Source: Prorocentrum cordatum (taxonomy: Eukaryota; Sar; Dinophyceae; Prorocentrales; Prorocentraceae). Taken from it: a stretch of DNA of 64,000 bases. The notes under the pieces were generated by a model. The model did no database searches, was not told the DNA's origin, and saw only the letters and a list, made by a program, of their open reading frames with translations. This document shows positions 21,804-33,572 of the stretch, piece by piece; the stretch's first letter is position 1, and each line of letters begins with the position of its first letter. The position numbers and the translations under genes are program-made. The stretch is from positions 127,001 to 191,000 of the forward strand of contig CAUYUJ010017633.1 of the NCBI GenBank assembly GCA_963575745.1, in the 5' to 3' direction.

Positions 21804-23118
21804 CTACGAGTAGTCCTGAAACTCGCCCGTATTGACCAGCTCCGCGATCACGTTCCTCGCGTTGGGGCTCCGCGTGGGCGCGCCGCTCTTCAGCTCTGTC
21901 TTGGGTTTGCGGCCATTCGCCCGCATCAGCTCCATCTGCGCCCCGCGAAGCCCTGGCACCACCATCGCATTGACACGCCAACGATCTCCCGTCCAATGGC
22001 GCTGCGGATGACACTTCTGCATGCACGTCAAAACCAGGCCGCTCACATTCGACGCCGTTGCATGATACTGCTTCAAGATCGTTTTCTGAGCATCTGGAAT
22101 GCTGCCGTCCTTGTTCACCAGATTCACGGGATTCCCCCAAGCCCGCTCGTGCGACGGCATCATCTTCTGCAAGCCCTCGAGGTCGTTGGCCTCTTTCAGC
22201 GCCTTCCGCTCCGCGTCGTAGTCTCGACCCGTCTGCTGCGTCCCCCCCAAGTAGGGATGTTCCTCGGGCACTAGAGCCGTGGTCTCTAGTGCTCCCTTCA
22301 AGCGCTAGTGCTCCCGTCTAGCGCCGAACCTCGCCGTCGATCCCCACCACTGTCTTCGCTGTGGCCACCGCGTGCTTGCGAAACTGAGCATGCGTCCCAG
22401 CCGGGCCCACTGCACGATGCTTCAAGGCCGGCTCCAACTCCGCCGATGACGCCAGCTGCTTCGCCAGTGCCTCCATCGCTTTCCTGTGGAGTGAAGTGTA
22501 GGCGTATATGCGCGTGAGCCTCTGCCAAGGAAGAGAAGTTACAATCAGCACAGAATGGGCACGCTATCGGTGAAAGTGTGGTTAGAGCCGATAAGAGACG
22601 ACCAGACGGACCGCGCTTCGTCGGGCAAACACGCGGTCTTCGCCCCCAGAGCAATACAATATAGTTTAGTAGTTTAGTCTTGGTAACCATCGAAAATACT
22701 TGATCACGCCATGGAGTCTTGTTGTAATTGCTGCTTTAAGATGATCACAACATTTGACATGCTCACGATAATCATGTACGCGAAGCTGCTTCTGGGTAGG
22801 ACACGACTGGGCACCCTGAGCTCCGTCTGTCAGGAACTCGCATGTGAACAAGGACTGCGAGCGCGGAGGTAGAGCAGGTTGGGGGTCAGGAGGAGGTACT
22901 CCAAAATCCAGCAAGCTCTCGTTGGGGGGCTTGAACGTAGACGCTGGATCGAAGAGCGCGTACCAGCCTTTCCGTCGGAGGGCGTCCTGAGCGGGACGAT
23001 CAATTCGGTCTAGCACGTTCAGGTCCTCCCCCCACTGCTTCAAGCACGGATTACTGCGATGAGTAGGACGACCACGACCAGTGAGCTGCGGCTGGCCTTT
23101 CACAGGGCCCGCGAACAC
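21804..23118 (-). mobile_element. LINE 3' region: decayed zinc-finger and tail pieces
   Basis: Three minus-strand pieces continue downstream of the RT at 23328-24095. 22666-23118 (150 codons) holds FTCEF...SCPTQKQLRVHDYREH, a degenerate C2H2 finger. 22298-22690 holds CPFCADCNFSSLAEAHAHIRLH, which fits C-x2-C-x13-H-x3-H. A one-base frame change then gives MEALAKQLASSAELEPALKH, closed by a stop at the edge of a ~20-bp tandem duplication (22286-22320). 21804-22301 reads 166 codons, ending NTGEFQDYS and stop. C2H2 fingers after the RT are known in several non-LTR elements. The last piece is unrecognised and may be a separate gene fragment. Confidence 0.45.
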
Positions 23119-23327
23119 TCCGAGTAATACAGCATGATCGTGTGGATGCCGTCGGAGTCGTCGATATCTTCAGGTACTCGTCGTCGCCGGGATATTCAGT
23201 CGTCGTCGAACTTCGTAGCTGCTATGAGTACGGCAGTAGGTAAGATTACGCTCGTTTTCGTGATGCTAGTAATGCCCTCCCCAGCAGCAGCACCCGAACA
23301 TGCATCGCTATGAAACAGTCGATATGC

Positions 23328-24095
23328 TTAGCAGCACGATCCTGGACGCCTCCAAGCTTCCCCGCCCGAGAAATAAGTTTTCACCACCATGCCGTTGAAC
23401 ACGATTTTCTTGATTTTGAGAGGGGCCCGATTGGACCAGAACTTCCCGAGAGCATTCCACCCCAGACGTGCGGCTTCCTGTCTTTTCTCAAGTCCCCAAG
23501 ACTCAATCCCATCGAAGTGATGCCGCGCTCCAAGATGTCTCAAGCATAGCTTGGGGGTCCCGTCGAAATCAATATGCTGATGGGGCCCCTTACCGTACGC
23601 CCTGAAGAACGCCTCGTTTCTTTCAGCATTTTGTCGCAAACCCGTGGGGACGCTGACGTGTACGTGTAGCTGCTCATCCCACTCGCAAATCCGAACGGCA
23701 GCCTCCTTTTTCGCGTCCGCACACAGGCCCATGCGGAATATGTCATCCACATACGCTCCGTAACTGAAATCCACCATGTTCTGAATAGCGGGTTCACGCA
23801 CATGAGAGAACTCACGACCTGCATCGTTCGAGGAGTGCTGAATCCATTTGTCCACACAAGGGTCGAGCACGTTGATAAACTTTTCAGGACCAGCCACATC
23901 CCCTTGAAGATCGCCACAGCCTGAAGACATCAACGCCCACTCACCAGCATCAGCCCGAAGAAAACAGAAAGCACGAGAGTGTCGCTGTCGAAGAAGTGCA
24001 GCATCGCCTGGTGAGAAGGATTGGTCAATCACCTCGTCCAGGGTAGTGTGGTGCACCGGCGCAAACGCATTGGCCTGATCATAGAACGAGGCCGC
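23328..24095 (-). mobile_element. Non-LTR retrotransposon reverse transcriptase, C-terminal half, fragment
   Basis: Open frame of about 255 codons. It begins after an in-frame TGA and reads ASFYDQANAFAPVHHTTLDE. Motifs in order: GCGDLQGDVAG, corresponding to the conserved glycine motif before the catalytic box; SYGAYVDDIF with the YVDD catalytic aspartates at about 23742-23753; CLRHLGARHHFDG, the LG motif; and SNRAPLKIKKIVFNG with GGEAW, the thumb-side motif seen in LINE-type RTs. The enzyme would copy element RNA onto nicked chromosomal DNA. The endonuclease and the RT amino-terminal part are missing and the frame ends at 23328, so this copy is dead. Confidence 0.7.
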
Positions 24096-24555
24096 TCAAT
24101 TCAGTCTGTGTTTCTCCAGATGCCATCGTGCAACTTTGACCTGGAGAATAGTCTGCTCTCGTCTCCGTCTGGACTTGAAACCACTGGAGTTATCCGAACC
24201 ATACGCCCGTCACTTAGCCCACATCTGTCCCGCATATGCCTTACCGATGGGGTCCAACAAGTGAACGATCCTCTCCGCCTTACCCTTCTCCTTGTTGTTG
24301 CCCTGCTGCACCCGACAACCCGCGCTGACAGTTCACATCTGTGGCATGCTTTGCGTGTACCTGATCGTGAACAAGAACTGGTCGAAACGATGCAAAAAGG
24401 CGCCAGATCTTTCCTCGCCATGCGGCGGCGTCGCCAACGCCATCAACCAGCTCTCTCTCGGTGTAGACTACGGTGGTACTGCACGTCGAGCTTTCGAACG
24501 TTTGAGACGCCAAATCACAGCAGCAAAAACCTCCCGAGATCGAACATGTGCCGGC
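24096..24555. other. Spacer upstream of the RT fragment
   Basis: Probably more decayed LINE sequence in several minus-strand frames, but I see no firm motif. Confidence 0.3.
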
Positions 24556-24595
24556 TGGAGGAGGAGGAGCAGGAGGAGGAGGAGAAGGAGGCGGA

Positions 24596-25575
24596 CCAGT
24601 GTAAACCCAAGACTCATCAATGACGTTGGAGTAAACACTCTCGCAAAGCTCCCTCTTCATAGGCCCCATACGAAGATTCATTTCCACTGAGGGAGATGGG
24701 CCGTTGGGAGACAACTGTTTGAAGATCCTGAAGCGTGCTGCCAGACCACCATTCCTGGGACGTCATCGTCACGAATCAACTTGACTGTTGCGTCTTGACG
24801 CTTCTGAATCGTACCAGAACGCCATCCCTGGGATTTCAACACCGCGAACCAACGTAACTTCTGCGCCCTGACAATCCTGGCTCGTTCCAAAAACCCCATT
24901 CCTGTTTTCGTGAACCATGGGAACCCGCGAAACTCTTGCGAATGTTTAATACAACTGTGCGCGGCGCTAAAACAAAAACCACAATTTGAAAACCACCCGC
25001 CCTCGATCCGTGAAGCTCTTGCAAATGTTTAAAACCATTCTGCGCGGTACTACGGCGATAGCCACATTTTGAGAACGACTCGCCCAGAATCCGTGAAGCT
25101 CTTGAAATTGTGTTCAAACGAGTGCCGCGGCGCTACAATTATCCACATTGTGGAAAACCAACCACTCTCAATTCGCAGACCTCCTGGAAATGTTGAAATC
25201 GAATGTGCGCGGCGTTGAAACGAAATCCACATTTTGAAAAAGACTCGCTCTTAATCCTTGCAGTTCTTGTAATTTTGTAAGACGAATGTGCGCGGCGCTA
25301 AAGCGAGAACCCTCAACCCGCAAAGCCCTTGCACATGCTTAAGACGAGTGTTCTCGGCGCTAAAGCGAGAACCGCATTTTGAAAACCACCCGCCCCAAAT
25401 TCGTAAAACGCTCGTGAAATTCTTAAACGAATGTGTTCGGCGCTCAGGCGATAGTCACATTTTGAAAACGACTTGCCCTCAATCTGTGAAGCTCTGGCGG
25501 ATGTTGAAAACGAATGTGCGCGGCGTAAAGGCGAGAGTCACATTTTGGAAGCGACCCGCCCTCCATCTGTAAAGC
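24596..25575 (+). repeat. GGA-bounded dispersed element, copy C
   Basis: Begins CCAGTGTAAACCCAAGACTC after a GGA tract (24556-24592). Holds more ~82-bp units than the other copies (roughly eight, 24930-25560) and runs directly into the GGA array at 25576. Lacks the GACAGGGAGAA tail. Confidence 0.75.
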
Positions 25576-25885
25576 TGTTGGAGGAGGACGGAGGAGGACG
25601 GAGGAGGATGGAGGAGGATGGAGGAGGATGGAGGAGGGAGGAGGAGGAGTATGAGGATGAGAAGGAGGATGATGGAGGAGGAGGAGGAGGAGAAGGAGGA
25701 GGAGGAGGAGGAGAGAAAGGAGAAGGAGAAGGAGGAGGAGGAGGAGAGGAGGAGGAGGAGGAGGAGGAGGAGGAGGAGGAGGAGGAGGAGGAGGAGGAGG
25801 AGGAGGAGGAGGATGGCGGATGGCGGATGGAGTAGGAGTAGGAGGAGGAGGAGGAGGAGGAGGAGGAGGAGGAGGGGGAGGAGGA
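25576..25885 (+). repeat. (GGA)n microsatellite
   Basis: GGA array with GAC, GAT and GAA variants. Confidence 0.95.
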
Positions 25886-26700
25886 GTGAAAGAAATACGG
25901 GTGAGGATGGAGGAAGGAAGGAGGGCGGAGGAGGGAGGGGGACGGACCAGGACGGGCGAGGGAGGAGCAGGAGGAGGCGGAGGCAGGAGGAGCATCGAGG
26001 AAGGGGAGGGGTGGGGAGGAGAAGCAGGCCGGGAGGAGGATGCAGGACCGGGACGACGAGCGCCCCACCGCATCGCTCTCCCGGCCCCTGTGGGGGAGCC
26101 CGCCCGTCCACCCCTGGGCGCCCCCGCGGCGCCCAGCGCCCCAGCGCGCTCCACCCACCCGGCCGCGCCCGCTCCCGGCGGTCTGCGAGAGGCCCTGCCA
26201 CGCGGCAGGGCGTCCCGAGCCTCGAGGCTCCAGCCTCGAGGTCTTCGGGCCTCAAGCCTGGAGCTTCCAGCGCCTCGAGGTCTTCGGGCGCTCTCGTCGG
26301 CTCCTCGGCGGCGTGTCAGCTTCGAGGTGCGCTCCAGCTGCGGCGCCTCGCCAGGAGCGTTCCGGGGGTGCCCAGAGCGCGCCGAACGGCCACCGGAGAG
26401 CCGAGCCATGACCCGAAGGCCCACAATCCACGCTGCGGAGCCTTCGTGAGACTCCTGGGTGCCTCCAAGGCCTATTGGCCACGAACTTACTGGCAACCAC
26501 GCCCGTGAATTCGACCGCCGGGGCGTAGCTGGCGCTTGGAATGGCAAGCAGTACTGTCCGCTGAGGCAACGACTCCAGACGCGACGCTTCGCGAACGGGA
26601 AAGCCCCGGTGCAGTGGGGATGGACGGACTGGAGGGGTAGCATTGCAGGAGAGGCGTGCGCAAACCCATCTTGCTCGCACTTTCTCTGAGCACCTGTCTC
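25886..26700. other. GA-rich then GC-rich spacer
   Basis: 26200-26300 holds interleaved copies of CCTCGAGG, CTTCGGG and CTCCAG words that can fold on themselves. No gene recognised. Confidence 0.4.
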
Positions 26701-27245
26701 CCTCTCCTCTTTCCTTCCTTTCCTGCCTACTTCTCTGTCAGTCTGACTCTGCGTCTCTCTCTGCCCAGAGGTCACCGTTTCTATACTGGCCTTTTCTAAT
26801 TTTCTTCGAGTTAAGCTCTGTCTGTCACTGTGCTCCACTTCGTCGTGCACGCACGCTCTATGCCCCTTCCACTGTCGTTCTCTCGTTCTTTCCGTTTCCC
26901 ACTCTTTCCGCCACCCTTCTCCTGCAACTATAGTATGTCCGTTTTGCTTTGACCCCTTATCTCGCTCTTCTTAATGCGATGACCTGCCCCGCCAATTCAA
27001 TGCACTTTTGCTGGAAACACCGATCAAGTGAGCAACGAGGGTACACGGTCTCAATGGTACATAGGGGCACGCGAGAACTTTACAAAGCTGCAGACATGGA
27101 AAACAATGGGTCAACAGAAAACGCCATGCGGTCAGTTGCTCAGCTCTCCACGGTGATGGACGGCTCTTATTCGGAACTTCGCTGACCTAGTTCTCCTGCA
27201 GTGGGGCGAATGCGAAGCCGCACGATGGACATGCATACTCTGAAC
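26701..27245. other. CT-rich tract and spacer
   Basis: CT-rich to about 26930. 26950-27185 is open on the plus strand without a recognisable domain. Confidence 0.35.
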
Positions 27246-27359
27246 CATGCCCGCACCCTGCTCGCTTCATGATAAGCCGTTCGGTAGGGACGCTGCACCA
27301 AAAACATCTCACTTTACAAATTTGCCTTTGGGCGCGATCTCTGAGCCTTCCGCGGGCAT

Positions 27360-27720
27360 TCTCGGGGTTCGAAGAGTCCTCCTCCTACCTGCGCCCAGTT
27401 CCAGGACCTCTGGCAGATGCCTAAGGTCAGGAACTTTTGCTCAGCGTATCGCCGCGGCGGCCCCAACGACACGCTGTGCCCCGCAAGCGGATGGCGTGTC
27501 GCTCCGCTCCGCGGGGCGGGAAGCCGGGAACACCCTGGGACCTTGACGCCTGGGGATGGGCAACTGGATACTTCGCGTGCCGCGCCGACGCGTGGTGTGC
27601 CAGAACCCGCGGAGCGACATGCGAAGCCGAAGATCCCGAACGGATCGAGGTTCGAGTGGCCCTTCTCCTGCCTGCGCCCACTTCCACAGCCTCTGGCAGG
27701 ACCTCTGGCGGACGCCTGGG
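27360..27720 (+). repeat. Two-copy tandem repeat, offset about 280 bp
   Basis: GGTTCGAAGAGTCC...CCTGCGCCCAGTTCC...CTCTGGCAG near 27367 recurs near 27645 as GGTTCGAGTGGCCC...CCTGCGCCCACTTCC...CTCTGGCAG. The sequence between resembles 29025-29165 and 36455-36640 (CGGGGCGGGAAGC and CGTGCCGCGCCGACGCGTGG words). Confidence 0.5.
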
Positions 27721-27931
27721 CACACGACGCTGCCGAGCGAGGCTGGACGGATCCTCTGTCTCCTTCCTTTGGGGTGGACCTGTGGCAGGCCGTCGGGGGT
27801 CTCAGGGAAGCTCTCCAGGGTAGACCCCGCCCGCCAGGGCGCCTTGGCGTCCCCTGCAAGAGTCCAAGGCGACGGTCCTCAAACACGTTTTCCCGCAACT
27901 GCGCTTTCCGCCTTCCCCCGCCGTCTACAGC

Positions 27932-27976
27932 GCCTTCCTCCTCCTCCTCCTCCTCCTCCTCCTCCTCCTCCTCCTC
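27932..27976. repeat. (CCT)n microsatellite
   Basis: About 15 CCT triplets. Confidence 0.9.
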
Positions 27977-28735
27977 GTTCTCGCCGTGGCACTACTCCGC
28001 TCACGCCACCTCGGCTCGGAGCTGGCCCTAGCAACGCGACTGGGTCGCCCCCGGGTTGAACGCGCTGGCCAGGGTGGTGCGAGCGCCTTTCGCCTGAGCA
28101 GAGCCCCCCGGCGGCTTGCGTGGGCATCGCGGAGAAGGCGGCGCAGGAGTCGCTCGGACCGCGGCGGCATCGTGGGCCGCGGACCGCACGTCCAATGCGC
28201 GTCCGCTGGCAGGCCGGCAGTGTCCACGGCCGCGTCGCACGTGCCCTCCTGCTCACCTCAGTCGTGGCTCGAGCAGTGGTCTTCTGTCACTGGTGTTGCG
28301 TACGAGCGGTCGTGTGCATTGCCCCATCTCGGAGACCCCACGACGACGGACGAGGGGCGGAGAGCACAAGACATGCTGCCTGCCTGGCGGCCAACGCCAC
28401 ATTTGAAGCACTGAGCAGGGCAACATCTGATTCCAACTTCTGATTCAGATGACATGCCGCTTCTTGCGGCACACGCCTCACGGAACCTTGAAACACTTTG
28501 CATATTGCGCGCTCATTTGTCATTGAAGTCTGGACATTATGTTTTCCTTACTTCGTTGCCTTCTTGGTGCAGTCCCTGATGGTTGAGATCATGTTATGGC
28601 GTTGCCATATTCCCGTTGAGTGCCCATTACCATGCCAACGTGGGAGAATAATATTCGCACTTGCGTTGGTGGTACATCACTTTTGATTCTTCTACGGGTT
28701 CGTGAGGACCCCGTTTTCAACGGGCCAGAACGCGT
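27977..28735. other. Spacer, no gene recognised
   Basis: GC-rich to about 28430, then lower GC. No domain recognised. Confidence 0.35.
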
Positions 28736-28755
28736 GACTCCTGTTTCTTTCCTCA

Positions 28756-28952
28756 GCGCGCGCTGTTCAAGTGGATGTTTGCAACTATTACAGCGTTTGG
28801 GAGTCGCGTCACGTTGCGTCTTTGGGCACTTGTAGCTGGCATTTTCTGCTCGTCCCCACATGTGTCTGGGGGACCAGGCGCACCACACTTGCACGAGGCA
28901 GTTGGCAGGTGTTCGATTCGTGTACTCTCAAAGGCTGTCTCCTGACCTAAGA
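28756..28952 (+). CDS. Candidate exon of unknown protein
   Basis: A strong 3' splice acceptor, CTCCTGTTTCTTTCCTCAG, ends just before 28759. An open frame follows: ALFKWMFATITAFGSRVTLR, then LWALVAGIFCSS and a hydrophilic tail to a TGA near 28950, about 62 codons. The hydrophobic part could be a membrane segment. I do not recognise the protein. The start exon would lie upstream and is not identified. Confidence 0.25.
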
Positions 28953-28989
28953 CTGCAGTGTCCGCGATGAGATATCAAAGCAACATGCT

Positions 28990-29200
28990 CATCCTATCCC
29001 TGATCCTCCTTGTGCCCCTCTCTACCGCTCCACGGGGCGGGGAGCTGGAAAAGGCTCGGGAAGTTGACGCTTGGGAATTGGGACGTGGATTGTGTGTCGC
29101 GCCGAAACGTGGTGGGCCCGAACTGGCGGAGCGACGCGCTCAGCCAAAGTTCCCGACCGGTCTCCAGACAGTGCGTGCCGGCCTCAGGTCTGGATTGACT
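28990..29200 (+). repeat. Dispersed repeat, related to 27.5 and 36.5 kb
   Basis: CGGGGCGGGGAGCTGGAAAA...TGTCGCGCCGAAACGTGGTG is recognisably like 36530-36620 (GTCGCGCCGAAGCGTGGTG). Confidence 0.5.
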
Positions 29201-29760
29201 CAAGACAGCTGCGGCTGGCTGTCCTGCACGCGATGCCGATACTACAGGCGCCGCAGTTCACCGGCACAGCGAAATAGGCACAGCGTGCCCTTGCGATGCG
29301 CCCAACCCTGGCGCAACGCGTGGCCACGACAGCCGGGTAGCTTTTTTCGGGGGTGGTAGCGTGGCAAGGGACCTGTGCTGTGCGAGCGTTAGCTGGGAGG
29401 CTCGCGAGCTGCGCGACTCGCAGGACACCGATCGATGGACAAAGGCTCGGTGAACATGGACAATGATTCCCCCGGCTCGAAGGGAACGAGGGGCGAAGAC
29501 TGAGAGGAGAAGACGGGCGATAATCATGACATGTCAGCGGGACAGCAGGATGCGGACATGGCAACAGGATGGCAACAAGGGACGACGAGAGAAAGGCAAG
29601 GGAAGGAAAGAGATGATCTTTCGAGGCACGCCACCAGCCGATTACAGCAGACAGTGCAAGAACTGAGCGAGGCCGAGCTGCTCTGCCAGCCTCTGGGCCT
29701 CTCCCCTGCCTTTCTGAAGTGCGGGAAGTCAAGGCGCGCAGGCGCGCCGCGAGAAGTCGA
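29201..29760. other. Spacer, no gene recognised
   Basis: Unique-looking sequence with overlapping short ORFs; none recognised. Confidence 0.4.
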
Positions 29761-31574
29761 ACCTGAGCCTGCGTGGGACGTCACCATGCTGGACCTCGCA
29801 GCAGCCCTCGAAAGTGGCGACGGTTTCGCAAGTCGCAGCCCCCCCCCCACCCAAGGGATGGCGAGGTCTGATCTGAGTCTGCGTAGAACGTCACTCCGCT
29901 GGCCCCCCAGCAGCCCTCGAAAGTGGCGACGGTTTCGCAGGTCGCAGTCCCCCAGGGATGGCGAGGTCTGATCTGAATCTGCGTAGGACGTCACTCCGCT
30001 GGCCCCCCCCCAGCAGCCCTCGAAAGTGGCGATGGTTTCGCAGGTCGCAGTCCCCCCCAGGGATGGCGAGGTCTGCTCTGAATCCGCGTAGGACGTCACT
30101 CCGCTGGCCCTCCACAGCAGCCCTCGAAAGTGGCGACGGTTTCGCAGATCGCAGTCCCCATGGATGGCGAGGTCTGATCTGAATCCGCGTAGGACGTCAC
30201 TCCGCTGGCCCCCCAGCAGCCCTCGAAAGTGGCGACGGTTTCGCAAGTCGCAGCCCCCTCCAGGGATGGCGAGGTCTGATCTGAATCTGCGTAGGATGTC
30301 ACTCCTCTGCCCCCCCCAGCAGCCCTCGAAAGTGGCGACGGTTTCGCAAGTCGCAGTCCCCCAGGGATGGCGAGGTCTGATCTGAATCCGCGTAGGACGT
30401 CACTCCGCTGGCCCCCCCCAGCAGCCCTCGAAAGTGGCGACGGTTTCACAGATCGCAGTCCCCCATGGATGGCGAGGTCTGATCAGAATCCGCGTAGGAC
30501 GTCACTGCGCTGGCCCCCCGGCAGCCCTCGAAAGTGGCGACGGTTTCGCAGGTCGCAGTCCCCCAGGGATGGCGAGGTCTGATCTGAATCTGCGTAGGAC
30601 GTCACTCCGCTGGCCCCCCCCAGCACGCCCTCGAAAGTGGCGGCGGTTTCGCAGGTCGCAGTCCCCCAGGGATGGCGAGGTCCGATCTGAATCTGCGTAG
30701 GACGTCACTCCGCTGGCCCCCCCCAGCAGCCCTCGAAAGTAGCGACGGTTTCGCAGATCGCAGCTCCCCATGTATGGCGAGGTCTCATCTGAATCTGCGT
30801 AGGACGTCACTGCGCTGCCCCCTCCAGCAATCCTCGAAAGTGGCGACGGTCTCGCAGATCGCAGGCCGTGCTGGCCCCCACAGCAGCCCTCGAAACTTGC
30901 GACGGTTTCGCAGATCGCAGCCCCCCCTAGGGATGGCGAGGTCTAATCGGAATATGCGTAGAACGTCACTGTCCTCGAATGTGGCGACAATTTCGCAGAT
31001 TGCAGCCCCTGGATAGCGAGGTCCAGTCTGAGTCCGCGTAGGACGTCACTGTGCTGCCCCCCACAGCAGCCCTTGATAGTGGCGACACCTTCGCAGATCG
31101 CGAGGCCAAGTCTGAATCCGCGTGAGGCGCCACTCCCCAGCAGCCCTCGAAAGTGGCGACGGTTTCGCAGATCGCAGTCCCCCATGGATAGCGAGACCGA
31201 TCAGAGTTTGCGTGTGGCGTCACTGTGCTGGACCCCCAAAGGCCCTCGAAATTGGCTACAATTTCGCAGATCGTAGCCCCCCACAGGATGGCGAGGTCTA
31301 ATCTGATTCCGCGTAAGACGCCACTGTGCTTCCCCCCCCAGTAGCCCTCGAAGGTGGCGACCGTTTCGCAGATCGCAGCCCCCCCCAGGGATGGCGAGGT
31401 CTAATCTGAATCCGCTTATGGCGACACTGTGCTGGCTCCCCCCAACAGCTCTCGAAAGTGGCGGCAATTTTGCAGATCGCAGCCCCCAGGGTGGCGATGA
31501 CTACTGAGTCCCCGTATGGCGTCACTGTGCTGCACCCCCTGGAGCCATCGCAAATCGCAGCCCCCCTAGGGATG
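29761..31574 (+). repeat. ~101-bp tandem satellite, about 18 units
   Basis: Unit reads GATGGCGAGGTCTGATCTGA, then GCGTAGGACGTCACTCCGCT, then CAGCAGCCCTCGAAAGTGGC, then GACGGTTTCGCAGATCGCAG and a variable C run. I count 18 occurrences of the GTAGGACGTCACT site or its variants. Units are closest to consensus at 29850-30850 and decay towards 31570. The unit length is not a multiple of three and frames break often, so it is non-coding. Confidence 0.9.
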
Positions 31575-31624
31575 AGAGAGAGAGAGAGAGCGATACATAT
31601 ATACACATATACGATTTTCGTACA

Positions 31625-31704
<80 letters not shown>

Positions 31705-31735
31705 AAAAAGAAAAAAAGAGAGAGAGGAAAGCGGC
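31575..31735 (+). repeat. (GA)n microsatellite
   Basis: GAGAGA arrays around a TACATATATACACATATACG stretch. Confidence 0.95.
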
Positions 31736-32300
31736 GGGCGGGACGGAGAAGTCACGGCCACAGTGCTCTACTCAAAAAGAAAACCCAACAACGGAGGACA
31801 GAGAAAAACACGATCCCCCGAAGGAGGGCCCGCTGAGACAGCGGCGGTCCTCCCGCCTGGCCCGAGTCCGCTCAACATCGGTCCCTGGACACCTCCCGGG
31901 TCCATCCTGACCCATTTTTCGAAGCGGATGTGGCCACGGCGACGAGAAGTCTCCAGGAGGGCCAAGAAGGACGAACAACGCCAGGCAGGCCCGCCCTTGT
32001 CTCGACTGGCCCTCCTCCGAACGTTGAAGCAACAGAACACCATCGCGCATCAAATGATTACGTGGCCGCGTCCACTTGAAGCGTTGCCTGCTTGCGGCAG
32101 TCACACGCCCGTGTTGGCGGGCATGTCGTGTCACCCCTATCGTGAGCCCTCGGGGGAAACCCTGATTGGGCTTGTGTGACCCCGTGTTGGCCCTGTGACC
32201 TCACGGGGCTGTGTGACCCCGTGCTGGCCATGACTGCCGCTCCAATACAGAGCCCTCGTGGCGCGAACAGATAGGACGGCCACGTATGCTCCGGCGCGGC
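31736..32300. other. Spacer with dispersed repeat P3, copy 1
   Basis: 31866-31980 (CATCGGTCCCTGGACACCTC, CCATTTTTCGAAGCGG, CCAGGAGGGCCA) matches 40770-40880. The rest is unrecognised. Confidence 0.5.
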
Positions 32301-32303
32301 GAG

Positions 32304-32436
32304 GGAGGAGGAGAAGGAGGAGGAGGAGGAGGAGGAGGAGGAGGAGGAGGAGGAGGAGGAGGAGGAGGAGAGAGGAGGAGGAGGAGGAGGAGGAGGAGGA
32401 GGAGGGAGGAGGAGGACGAGGAGGAGGAGGAGGAGA

Positions 32437-32469
<33 letters not shown>

Positions 32470-32695
32470 GGAGGAGGAGGAGGAGGAGGAGGAGGAGGAG
32501 GAGGAGGAGGAGGAGGAGGAGGAGGAGGAGGAGGAGGAGGAGGAGGAGGAGGAGGAGGAGGAGGAGGAGGAGGAGGAGGAGGAGGAGGAGGAGGGAGGAG
32601 GAGGAGGAGGAGGTGGAGGAGGAAGAGGAGGAGGAGGAGGAGGAGGAGGAGGAGGAGGAGGAGGAGGAGGAGGAGGAGGAGGAGGAGGGAGGAGG
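32304..32695 (+). repeat. (GGA)n microsatellite, long
   Basis: Nearly uninterrupted GGA array of about 390 bp, open as poly-Glu, poly-Arg or poly-Gly. Confidence 0.97.
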
Positions 32696-33005
32696 CCCTG
32701 TCCTGCGGGAGGTTGGGCGCGAACGCCTCCTGATTCGCCGCCGTGAGCCAGGCCCGCTCCTGCGCTGGCGCCCCGGGGTCCACCGCGCCCTCCCTCCCCT
32801 GCGTAGCGCGGCCTCGGGGGCTTCAGCGAACGGAGCGCGTCGCAAAGGGGAGGGGAGGGGAGGGATGGGGAGGGGAACGAGGAATAACAGCGGGAGGAGG
32901 ACGCGTAGGAGGGGGAGGAGGAGGGGGAGGAGGGGGGGGAAGGGGGGGGGAAGAGGGGGGGGGAGGAAGAGGATTATGGTCGGACTTAATAACGAAGAGC
33001 AGCCT
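32696..33005 (+). repeat. Spacer ending in G-rich tracts
   Basis: 32700-32850 is unrecognised. 32848-32965 holds repeated GGGGA and longer G runs (potential G-quadruplex). Confidence 0.6.
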
Positions 33006-33172
33006 TCAAGAATCTGAAACCCTCCGCCGGCCCAAACACACGGAACATCCAAGGGTATTGCCCTTCCTAGGATGCACAAGAACATCCAATAAACACGAAA
33101 AACATTAGGGTACTCTCCCCGAGCCGACCGGGATCTTAAACCTCGAGTCCGACCGTAACATAGGGCTTCGAT
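33006..33172 (+). repeat. Dispersed repeat pair P2, copy 2
   Basis: Counterpart of 20691-20850, with the same internal duplication; follows a GA/G-rich tract. Confidence 0.75.
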
Positions 33173-33454
33173 CTATCGGATGATAGGGGCCCTGGTGACT
33201 GGGGTGAATGACAAGAAGGATCGGGTCGGACGGAATGGGGGGTAGTCAAGTGGGGGTTCGCGAATCAGCTCGCGTAGCCGATTATCCCAGCACCTCCTGG
33301 CGTTGGAGGCGCCCCTTGCATCGAAGAAGGCGCTTGGCGGCGGGGCCGAACCAGATGCATGCAGAAGTTTGCGTTACACCACCCTTTCCGAATCCCCCTT
33401 TCGTCCGACCGACCCGAGAGGAGGGAGGGGGAGGATGACGAACAGCAGGGGGAG

Positions 33455-33517
33455 GACGACGATGACGATCATGATCACGATCATGATTATGATCGTGATG
33501 CTGATGCTGATGCTGAA

Positions 33518-33572
<55 letters not shown>

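Noticed and set aside
29761-31574. Repeat-protein gene over the 101-bp satellite
   Set aside because: Unit length is not a multiple of three and every frame stops within a few units.
32286-33017. Long Arg/Gly/Glu-rich ORFs
   Set aside because: Pure translations of GGA triplets, open in all frames and both strands; same for 35357-35926, 25618-26508 and similar.
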